Part shown: positions 1 to 5,273 of the stretch, in pieces | Numbering within the stretch: position 1 is the stretch's first letter | Layout: each line of letters opens with the position of its first letter | Assembly (NCBI GenBank): GCA_030613745.1 | Contig: JAUWLK010000092.1 | Location: 1-9,339 of the forward strand | DNA: 9,339 nt | Direction of reading: 5' to 3' | Source: Flavobacteriaceae bacterium | GTDB taxonomy: Bacteria > Bacteroidota > Bacteroidia > Flavobacteriales > Flavobacteriaceae | Translations under genes and position numbers: made by a program | Notes under the pieces: model-generated | The model's input: only the letters and a program-made list of their open reading frames with translations | Database searches by the model: none | What the model was told of the DNA's origin: nothing

Positions 1-209
1 GAAACGCCGTATAAACTTCCTTGAGGTGCTCTAATTTCGGATGGATAATTAGGAAAAGTAGATACATCATTTCCAAACATAGCAGAAGTATCGGTAAATT
101 GCATTCCCGTTAATTGCATACCATCACCTGAATCTCCTACAAATCGAATTACTACAGCATTTACTTGTTCGACTTTTTTCTGGGTAGGCTTTGTTTTATC
201 TGATATCAT
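1..209 (-). CDS. korA: 2-oxoglutarate:ferredoxin oxidoreductase, alpha subunit (KorA), N-terminal 69 residues; truncated by window edge
   Basis: This is the start of the alpha (gamma-alpha fused) subunit of a 2-oxoacid:ferredoxin oxidoreductase. The enzyme oxidatively decarboxylates 2-oxoglutarate to succinyl-CoA in the cytoplasm and reduces ferredoxin. I translated it from ATG at 209-207; the frame stays open to the edge. About 18 polar residues precede VVIRFVGDSGDGMQLTG (residues 19-35), the hallmark start of the POR gamma domain. GNDVSTFPNYPSEIRAPQG (46-64) follows, typical of KorA-type alpha subunits. Full-length members are around 600 residues, so most of the gene and the expected korB partner lie to the left, outside the window. 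It diverges from the ferredoxin gene, with 242 bp between them, and is a natural donor to it. A CRP/FNR-type box and a -7 element sit upstream. Substrate preference is inferred by family; another 2-oxoacid is possible. Confidence 0.85.
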   Translation of the reverse strand, partial: MISDKTKPTQKKVEQVNAVVIRFVGDSGDGMQLTGMQFTDTSAMFGNDVSTFPNYPSEIRAPQGSLYGV

Positions 210-271
210 ATTGTTTTTTTGATAATTATTTGATAAAAATATAAAATATTTAAAACTCTAAAAAATTAATG

Positions 272-279
272 CAAAAATA
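272..279 (-). promoter_or_regulatory. Candidate korA promoter -7 element (TATTTTTG)
   Basis: On the minus strand this reads TATTTTTG, an exact match to the Bacteroidota -7 consensus TAnnTTTG. Transcription would start near 268-269, giving a leader of about 60 nt. No TTG/TTTG -33 box lies at the usual distance. Instead the CRP/FNR-type box at 303-314 is centred 33 bp upstream, which fits an activator-dependent promoter. Confidence 0.5.
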
Positions 280-302
280 GAATAGATTTATTAGTTATTT
301 AG

Positions 303-314
303 TGATTTTTATCA
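303..314. promoter_or_regulatory. CRP/FNR-type binding box, TGAT-N4-ATCA
   Basis: TGATTTTTATCA has the dyad arrangement TGAT-N4-ATCA of FNR/CRP-family sites and is followed by T. It lies between the divergent korA and ferredoxin genes. Its centre (308.5) is 33 bp from the centre of the korA -7 element, so about -40 relative to the inferred korA start, the class II activator position. It is about 120 bp upstream of the inferred ferredoxin start, less suitable for direct activation there. A weaker copy (TGACTTTTATTA) lies at 326-337. The regulator is not in the window; the assignment rests on motif and geometry only. Confidence 0.45.
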
Positions 315-379
315 TTTATTTTCTGTGACTTTTATTACTTATTTTTTTGTTATCCTAATGCTCTATTTGGAATTGTTCT

Positions 380-404
380 AAATTATTTCACAAAGAAATA
401 ATTT
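380..404. repeat. Perfect 10-bp inverted repeat over the -33 region of the ferredoxin promoter
   Basis: AAATTATTTC (380-389) and GAAATAATTT (395-404) are perfect reverse complements separated by ACAAA. The centre (392) is about 30 bp upstream of the -7 element centre, where a -33 box would normally sit, and no canonical -33 box is present. A dimeric regulator operator is the simplest reading. The repeat is purely AT-driven apart from one C/G pair, so chance is not excluded. Confidence 0.4.
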
Positions 405-418
405 GAATTAAATTTATA

Positions 419-426
419 TAACTTTG
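419..426 (+). promoter_or_regulatory. Ferredoxin promoter -7 element (TAACTTTG)
   Basis: TAACTTTG exactly matches TAnnTTTG. It lies 26 bp before the ATG at 452, implying a short leader of about 20 nt ending in an A-rich stretch, typical of Bacteroidota genes that do not use a Shine-Dalgarno sequence. The only nearby TTTG (402-405) is 13 bp away, too close for a standard -33 box. Confidence 0.6.
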
Positions 427-451
427 TACCTTAATTCTTAAAAAATAAATT

Positions 452-802
452 ATGGCTATTATAATAACTGACGAATGTATAAACTGTGATGCATGTATTT
501 CTGAATGTCCTAACAATGCTATTTACGAACCAGATCAAGAATGGGCTTATTCTGACGAAACTGCATTAAGCGGAAATGTTACAACACCAAGTGGTAATGA
601 AGTTGATGCTGATGCTCAAATTGAGGCAATATCTGATGAATTCTATTTTATCGTAACAGATAAATGTACAGAATGTAAAGGTTTTCACGATGAACCACAA
701 TGTGCATCTGTATGTCCAGTAGACTGCTGTATTATTGATGAAGATAATGTTGAAACTGATGAACAATTATTAGCTAAAAAAGCTTGGTTACATGGTGAAT
801 AA
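452..802 (+). CDS. 2[4Fe-4S] dicluster ferredoxin (YfhL/Allochromatium-like), acidic
   Basis: A small cytoplasmic electron carrier of 116 residues. The first cluster motif is C9-x2-C12-x2-C15-x3-C19-P20. The second is C72-x2-C75-x8-C84-x3-C88-P89; the eight-residue spacing between the second and third cysteines is the signature of Alvin/YfhL-type bacterial ferredoxins. A long acidic insert (about 26-66) separates the motifs, which is longer than in classic 55-80-residue ferredoxins. The C-terminal tail with ETDEQLLAKKAW resembles the YfhL-type C-terminal helix. The protein is rich in Asp and Glu throughout. The ATG at 452 is 26 bp after a good -7 element. It lies between korA and nifJ, so it is a plausible acceptor for both enzymes, though partner specificity is inference. 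A strong terminator follows the stop, so it is likely monocistronic. Confidence 0.93.
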   Translation: MAIIITDECINCDACISECPNNAIYEPDQEWAYSDETALSGNVTTPSGNEVDADAQIEAISDEFYFIVTDKCTECKGFHDEPQCASVCPVDCCIIDEDNVETDEQLLAKKAWLHGE

Positions 803-825
803 GTTCAATCAATAATTAATCTTTT

Positions 826-858
826 AAAAAGCATTTAAAATTTTAAATGCTTTTTTTA
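826..858 (+). terminator. Rho-independent terminator of the ferredoxin gene
   Basis: A perfect 30-bp palindrome (826-855) is built on the arms GCATTTAAAA (831-840) and TTTTAAATGC (841-850), flanked by A5 and T5. It runs into a T-rich tail, 24 bp after the ferredoxin stop. The symmetric A and T flanks could let it work in both directions. Confidence 0.8.
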
Positions 859-930
859 TTTTCATTCTAAGTCAAAACTTCTTCGCTAAAAAATTTTAAT
901 ATATTTCTTTTCAACCTTCCTTATTAATTA

Positions 931-942
931 TGACATAAATCA
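931..942. promoter_or_regulatory. CRP/FNR-type box, distal copy upstream of nifJ (TGAC-N4-ATCA)
   Basis: TGACATAAATCA has TGA-N6-TCA symmetry and is followed by TAAA. The 16-bp stretch 931-946 matches 1012-1027 at 15 of 16 positions. It overlaps the left arm of the hairpin at 937-962. The position 33 bp downstream holds only a poor -7 match, so it may be an accessory site for nifJ. Confidence 0.35.
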
Positions 943-966
943 TAAAACAAGTTTTATGATTTTTTT
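937..966 (+). terminator. Second terminator-like hairpin with T-run, 80 bp after the first
   Basis: ATCATAAAAC (939-948) and GTTTTATGAT (951-960) are perfect reverse complements around AA, extended two pairs outward to a 12-bp stem (937-962). The right arm runs into T6 and then more T-rich sequence. Only the plus direction has the T-tract. No gene lies between it and the ferredoxin terminator, so it is a backup terminator, the end of a short RNA, or an operator-like palindrome. Confidence 0.5.
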
Positions 967-1011
967 ATTTTATATACTGCTGTTTATCAAATTATTAACA
1001 TTCAAGCAAAC

Positions 1012-1023
1012 TGACATATATCA
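1012..1023. promoter_or_regulatory. CRP/FNR-type box upstream of nifJ (TGAC-N4-ATCA)
   Basis: TGACATATATCA has the same TGAY-N4-ATCAT pattern as the sites at 303 and 931. Its centre (1017.5) is 33 bp before the centre of the -7-like element at 1047-1054, the same spacing as at korA. That places it near -40, a class II activator position. The responsible regulator cannot be named. Confidence 0.45.
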
Positions 1024-1046
1024 TAAATTAAAAGCTACATTAATTT

Positions 1047-1054
1047 TAATTTTA
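1047..1054 (+). promoter_or_regulatory. Candidate nifJ -7 element (TAATTTTA)
   Basis: TAATTTTA matches TAnnTTTG at all but the last base. An overlapping identical copy sits at 1041-1048. No canonical -33 box is visible, consistent with dependence on an activator at 1012-1023. The inferred start is near 1057, giving a leader of about 90 nt. In such AT-rich DNA a 7/8 match is weak alone; the shared spacing with korA is the main support. Confidence 0.35.
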
Positions 1055-1147
1055 CATCAAATTTAAATATTGTATAAACAAAGTAGTCATTAAACTTCCT
1101 GTTTAAAAACAATGATCTAAAATTATTACACTTTAATATTTTATAAA

Positions 1148-4100
1148 ATGAAAAAAGTATTTCCAAAATTAATTTGTGATGCCAATGAAGCAGTTGCACG
1201 CATTGCGCATAAAACTAATGAAGTTTGTGCTATTTATCCAATTACTCCTGCATCTCCAATGGGAGAGCATGTTGATTTATATAGCTCAAAAGAACAAAGC
1301 AATATTTGGGGTAACATTCCTCGAATAGTTGAATTACAAAGTGAAGCTGGAGCTGCTGGTGCAGTTCATGGGTCACTTCAGGCAGGAGCTTTAACAACAA
1401 CCTTTACTGCTTCTCAAGGATTATTACTAATGATCCCAAATATGTATAAAATTGCTGGTGAATTATTACCAAATGTTATACATGTAGCAGCCAGAACTTT
1501 AGCTACACATGCGCTTTCTATTTTTGGAGATCACAGTGATGTGATGGCCGCTCGTCAAACAGGATTTGCCATGCTATTTGGTGGTTCTGTTCAAGAAGCG
1601 CAAGATTTTGCTCTAATTTCACAAGTTGCAACTTTACATTCTAGAATTCCATTTATGAATATTTTTGATGGATTTAGAACTTCTCATGAAATTTCAAAAA
1701 TTGATAGCATCCCAGATGATATTATCAAAGCAATGATGCCAGAAAACAAAATCATGGCACATAGAAAACATTCTTTAGATCCTGACAATCCTGTAATTAG
1801 AGGTACTTCTCAAAATCCAGATGTATTTTTCCAAGCTCGCGAAGCGGCTAATGGATATTACGATAGAGTTCCAAGCATTGTTCAAGATGTAATGAATGAA
1901 TTTTATAATCATACAGGTCGTCGCTATAGTTTGACTTATTATATAGGTCATCCAGAAGCAGAACGTGTTACCATTATTATGGGATCTGGTGAAGGTGCAG
2001 TAAGAGAAACTTTGGAAAAGATGGTTGCCGATGGTGAAAAAGTTGGTGCATTGTTTATTCGTTTGTACAGACCTTTCCCTATGGAAGACATGCTAGAAAA
2101 ACTACCTGATACCGTTCAAAAAATTGCTGTTTTAGACAGAACCAAAGAACCAGGAAGTATAGGTGAACCTCTTTATATGGATGTATTAAGTGCTTTTGTT
2201 GAAAGTGGTGAAGCAATGCCAACTATTGTTGGAGGCCGCTACGGATTATCATCAAAAGAGTTTACTCCAAAAATGGTAAAAGGTATTTATGATGAATTGT
2301 TAAAAGACAAACCAAAAAATCATTTTACCGTTGGTATTGTTGATGACGTAACACATACAAGTATTGCCGTTGATAATAATTTTGCTGTAAAAAGATCAAC
2401 TATTAACTGTATGTTCTACGGTTTAGGATCTGATGGAACTGTGGGTGGTAACAAAAACTCCATCAAAATTATTGGTGAGACAACTGATAATTTTGTACAA
2501 GGATATTTTGTATATGACTCTAAAAAAGCCGGCGCTCAAACTATTTCGCACTTACGTTTTGGTCCAGAACCAATTTTTTCTTCTTATTTAATTGATAAAG
2601 CTGACTTTATTGCAAGTCACCAATTCAATTTTATTGAAAAATATGATATGATTGCAGACCTTAAGCAAGGCGGTACTTTCTTATTAAATTCTCCTTTTGC
2701 TAAAGAGGAAATATGGGATTTATTACCTAAAGAAATGCAAGAAGGTATTATTGAAAAAGAAGCTAAATTCTACGTTATTGACGCTTCAAAAGTTGCGTTA
2801 GAAGCAAAATTAGGTAAAAGAACAAATACTGTTTTACAAACTTGTTTCTTTGCCATTTCTGGAATTTTACCTAAAGATGAAGCAATTCAAAAAATTAAAG
2901 ACGCTATTGTAAAATCTTACTCTCATAAAGGAGATAAGATTGTTCAAATGAACTTTAATGCTGTTGATAAATCATTAGAAAATTTATTTCAAGTAGATTA
3001 TCCTAAGCAAGTAACTAGCAATAAAGCACTTTTATCTGCAATGACTAATGCTCCAAAAGGTTTTGTAACTGATGTATTAGAAAAAATATTAGCTGGTAAA
3101 GGTGATGAATTACCTGTAAGTGCATTCCCAGTTGATGGAACTTTCCCTACAGGAACTACACAATATGAAAAAAGTGGGATTGCTGATATTATTCCAGTTT
3201 GGGATGACGAAAACCTATGTACACAATGTAATAAGTGTGTTGCTATTTGTCCTCATGCTGCAATTAGAGCCAAAGTTGTTTCTAAAGATGAATTGTCTGA
3301 ATCTCCATTAACATTAAAAACTGTTGCGGCAATTGGTAGACCATTTAATAAAGAAGAAGATGTTTATGTTTTACAAGTATCTCCTGAAGATTGTACCGGT
3401 TGTGATTTATGCGTTGTGGTTTGCCCTGCTGAGAGCAAAGAAATTCCAAATTTCAAAGCAATCAACATGCATAAAAAACAAAAAGTTGAAGTTGTTGAAA
3501 ATAAAAATTGGGATTACTTTATTGGTTTACCTAATTATGACCGTACAGAATTAAGCACAACCAATGTTAAGGGATCACAATTTTTAGAGCCATTGTTTGA
3601 ATTCTCTGGAGCATGCTCTGGTTGTGGTGAAACCCCTTACATCAAATTAATTACACAATTATACGGTGATAGTATTTTAATTGCAAATGCAACAGGTTGT
3701 TCATCAATTTATGGCGGTAACTTACCAACAACTCCATACAAAACTAATGAGTTTGGTAGAGGTCCGGCTTGGGCTAATTCACTTTTCGAAGACAATGCTG
3801 AGTTTGGTTTAGGTATGCATTTGGCTTTATCTAAAAAACAAGAAATAGCAGTTAACTTATTAAAATCTTTAGAATTGTTAGTAGGTAGTGATATTGTTAA
3901 TGCTATTCTAGATAACCCAGAAGCAGATGAAAAACAAAAAGCACAAAAACTTGCTGATATTGACAAGCTAAAAGAAACCTTAGCAATATTAGATCAAAGT
4001 GAAGATGCTAAAAAACTGAATGAATTAAGCGGTTACTTACGTAAAAAAGCTGTTTGGATATTTGGTGGTGACGGCTGGGCTTATGATATCGGTTTTGGTG

Positions 4101-4681
4101 GTGTTGATCATGTATTAGGATCTGGTGAAAATATCAATATTTTGGTAATGGATACCGAAGTTTATTCTAATACCGGAGGTCAAATGTCAAAAGCAACTCC
4201 TCTAGGTGCAAGTGCTAAATTTGCAATTGCTGGTAAGAAAACTCCTAAGAAAAATTTAGCAATGCAGGCTATTTCTTATGGTACCGTTTATGTTGCACAA
4301 ATTGCAATGGGTGCAAAAGATGCACAATCATTAAGAGCAATTAGAGAGGCTGCTGAATTTAACGGACCTTCATTAATTGTTGCTTATTCTCATTGTGGTG
4401 AACATGGTTACGATTTAAAACATGGTGTAACCCAACAAGAAAAAGCTGTTGAAACAGGCTACTGGCCATTATTTAGATTTGACCCTTCTAAACCAAAAGG
4501 TAAGAAGTTCAAACTAGATTCTAAAGTTCCAGCTGCTCCTTTAGAAGATTTTATGTACAACGAAGCTCGTTTTACAAGAGTTGTTAAAGAGAATGCTACT
4601 TTGGCTAAAGAATTATTAGATCAAGCACAAGAGCATGTAGAATCTAATTGGGAAAGATTAGAACTGTTTAAGAATATGTAA
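1148..4681 (+). CDS. nifJ: Pyruvate:ferredoxin (flavodoxin) oxidoreductase, single-chain
   Basis: Cytoplasmic homodimeric enzyme converting pyruvate and CoA to acetyl-CoA and CO2 while reducing ferredoxin. The 1177 residues are the usual single-chain length. The N-terminal POR domain has YPITP (30-34), with T33, E66 and R116 matching the substrate- and TPP-contacting Thr31, Glu64 and Arg114 of the Desulfovibrio africanus enzyme. The gamma domain follows from about 415 (FYGLGSDGTVGGNK). A ferredoxin-like domain carries C691-x2-C694-x2-C697-x3-C701 and C749-x2-C752-x2-C755-x3-C759. The TPP domain has C823, C826, C851 and C1083 for the proximal cluster, GDG at 974-976 and N1008 in DTEVYSNTGGQ. 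Nothing essential is missing. The ATG follows an A-rich leader and begins with the expected short extension. The ferredoxin gene upstream is a likely acceptor. A terminator follows, so it is probably monocistronic. Confidence 0.97.
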   Translation: MKKVFPKLICDANEAVARIAHKTNEVCAIYPITPASPMGEHVDLYSSKEQSNIWGNIPRIVELQSEAGAAGAVHGSLQAGALTTTFTASQGLLLMIPNMYKIAGELLPNVIHVAARTLATHALSIFGDHSDVMAARQTGFAMLFGGSVQEAQDFALISQVATLHSRIPFMNIFDGFRTSHEISKIDSIPDDIIKAMMPENKIMAHRKHSLDPDNPVIRGTSQNPDVFFQAREAANGYYDRVPSIVQDVMNEFYNHTGRRYSLTYYIGHPEAERVTIIMGSGEGAVRETLEKMVADGEKVGALFIRLYRPFPMEDMLEKLPDTVQKIAVLDRTKEPGSIGEPLYMDVLSAFVESGEAMPTIVGGRYGLSSKEFTPKMVKGIYDELLKDKPKNHFTVGIVDDVTHTSIAVDNNFAVKRSTINCMFYGLGSDGTVGGNKNSIKIIGETTDNFVQGYFVYDSKKAGAQTISHLRFGPEPIFSSYLIDKADFIASHQFNFIEKYDMIADLKQGGTFLLNSPFAKEEIWDLLPKEMQEGIIEKEAKFYVIDASKVALEAKLGKRTNTVLQTCFFAISGILPKDEAIQKIKDAIVKSYSHKGDKIVQMNFNAVDKSLENLFQVDYPKQVTSNKALLSAMTNAPKGFVTDVLEKILAGKGDELPVSAFPVDGTFPTGTTQYEKSGIADIIPVWDDENLCTQCNKCVAICPHAAIRAKVVSKDELSESPLTLKTVAAIGRPFNKEEDVYVLQVSPEDCTGCDLCVVVCPAESKEIPNFKAINMHKKQKVEVVENKNWDYFIGLPNYDRTELSTTNVKGSQFLEPLFEFSGACSGCGETPYIKLITQLYGDSILIANATGCSSIYGGNLPTTPYKTNEFGRGPAWANSLFEDNAEFGLGMHLALSKKQEIAVNLLKSLELLVGSDIVNAILDNPEADEKQKAQKLADIDKLKETLAILDQSEDAKKLNELSGYLRKKAVWIFGGDGWAYDIGFGGVDHVLGSGENINILVMDTEVYSNTGGQMSKATPLGASAKFAIAGKKTPKKNLAMQAISYGTVYVAQIAMGAKDAQSLRAIREAAEFNGPSLIVAYSHCGEHGYDLKHGVTQQEKAVETGYWPLFRFDPSKPKGKKFKLDSKVPAAPLEDFMYNEARFTRVVKENATLAKELLDQAQEHVESNWERLELFKNM

Positions 4682-4693
4682 TTATTTTAATTC

Positions 4694-4734
4694 AAACCTC
4701 GTAAGGATAATATCTTTACGAGGTTTTTTATTTT
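4694..4734 (+). terminator. Rho-independent terminator of nifJ
   Basis: AAACCTCGTAA (4694-4704) pairs with TTACGAGGTTT (4716-4726). The stem extends inward by four more pairs, one of them G-U, and is followed by a T-rich tail. It begins 12 bp after the nifJ stop and is one of the strongest hairpins in the window. It separates nifJ from the following small gene. Confidence 0.88.
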
Positions 4735-4845
4735 AGAGACTTTAAATAATTTAAATAAATTTTTTAGCAAGTCAAATAAATTTTAATTTACAGTAAAATA
4801 TAAGTATAAAACTTTATATTTAACATTCACGCACTATTTACCATC

Positions 4846-5214
4846 ATGAAAACAAACCAACATTTTGAAAATGCCAAAGAAAATTTAAAAAATGCAAATG
4901 AAGAACTTTTCAAGCCAGAAGAAGATGTAATTACTTATTTGGTTTGTAAAAATTCACAACATGCTATTGAAAACTACCTAATAGGATACCTAAGCTCAAG
5001 AGGTTTTGAAACTCATAAAAATGAAACTATTGAAAACCTATTAGAGCGCTGTAAATCACTTGAAAGTAAATTTAATCAGGTTAATATTGATACCATAGAT
5101 TGTAAAGCTCACAAAATTGATTCAAAGTATTGTGATGATGTAAATAAAGTCAGTTCTTGCTATGATGCAGCAGATAATTTGGATACTTTTTTAAGGAAAC
5201 TGAATATAACTTAA
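4846..5214 (+). CDS. Small HEPN-like helical protein, cysteine-rich; function unknown
   Basis: The 122-residue product is predicted all-helical, with no signal peptide or membrane segment. The order of motifs resembles HEPN domains (PF05168 type): an N-terminal helix (HFENAKENLKNANEEL, 6-21), then CKNSQHAIENYLIGYL (34-49) corresponding to the usual QxAxExxLKxLL helix, then ETHKNETIENLLERC (55-69) corresponding to the TH-x-LxxLL segment. The R-x4-6-H motif of RNase-active HEPN toxins is not seen, so ribonuclease activity is doubtful. Five cysteines (34, 69, 86, 96, 105) are many for a small cytoplasmic protein. No nucleotidyltransferase antitoxin gene is adjacent, so this is not an obvious MNT-HEPN pair. 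It follows nifJ in the same direction but beyond a terminator. The ATG at 4846 is the first in frame. HEPN assignment is by pattern only. Confidence 0.7.
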   Translation: MKTNQHFENAKENLKNANEELFKPEEDVITYLVCKNSQHAIENYLIGYLSSRGFETHKNETIENLLERCKSLESKFNQVNIDTIDCKAHKIDSKYCDDVNKVSSCYDAADNLDTFLRKLNIT

Positions 5215-5221
5215 AACAAAT

Positions 5222-5245
5222 TGAAGTCCTAATTAAAGTACTTCA
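5222..5245. terminator. Weak hairpin between converging genes
   Basis: TGAAGT (5222-5227) and ACTTCA (5240-5245) are reverse complements around a 12-nt loop, followed by GGTTTT on the plus strand. It lies in the 59-bp gap between the HEPN-like gene and lepA, which end towards each other. The stem is short and the T-run is poor, so the terminator role is tentative. Confidence 0.25.
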
Positions 5246-5273
5246 GGTTTTAACTCACAATAATTTTCAACCT

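Larger units (their letters stand above)
803..1147. other. Gene-free 345-bp region between ferredoxin gene and nifJ
   Basis: No convincing coding frame is present on either strand. The region holds, in order: a terminator for the ferredoxin gene (826-858), a second terminator-like hairpin (937-966), two near-identical CRP/FNR-type boxes (931-942 and 1012-1023), a candidate nifJ -7 element (1047-1054) and a long AT-rich nifJ leader. A 6-bp inverted repeat, TTAAAC/GTTTAA with a 5-nt loop (1090-1106), lies in that leader and is too weak to interpret. Confidence 0.7.

Noticed and set aside
402..405. TTTG as the -33 box of the ferredoxin promoter
   Set aside because: Only 13 bp separate it from the -7 element, below the usual range, and it overlaps the right arm of the palindrome.
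566..766. Minus-strand frame of 66 codons
   Set aside because: It lies wholly opposite the ferredoxin gene, has low-complexity hydrophobic composition and resembles no family. It is a shadow of the real frame.
3120..3966. Alternative frames at 3120-3311, 3324-3554 and minus 3709-3966
   Set aside because: All are inside nifJ, whose own frame is intact and carries every expected motif, so these are shadows.
4815..4822. TATATTTA as a promoter for the HEPN-like gene
   Set aside because: It is a 7/8 match in very AT-rich DNA, without a -33 box or any supporting site. The gene probably has its own promoter, but I cannot place it.
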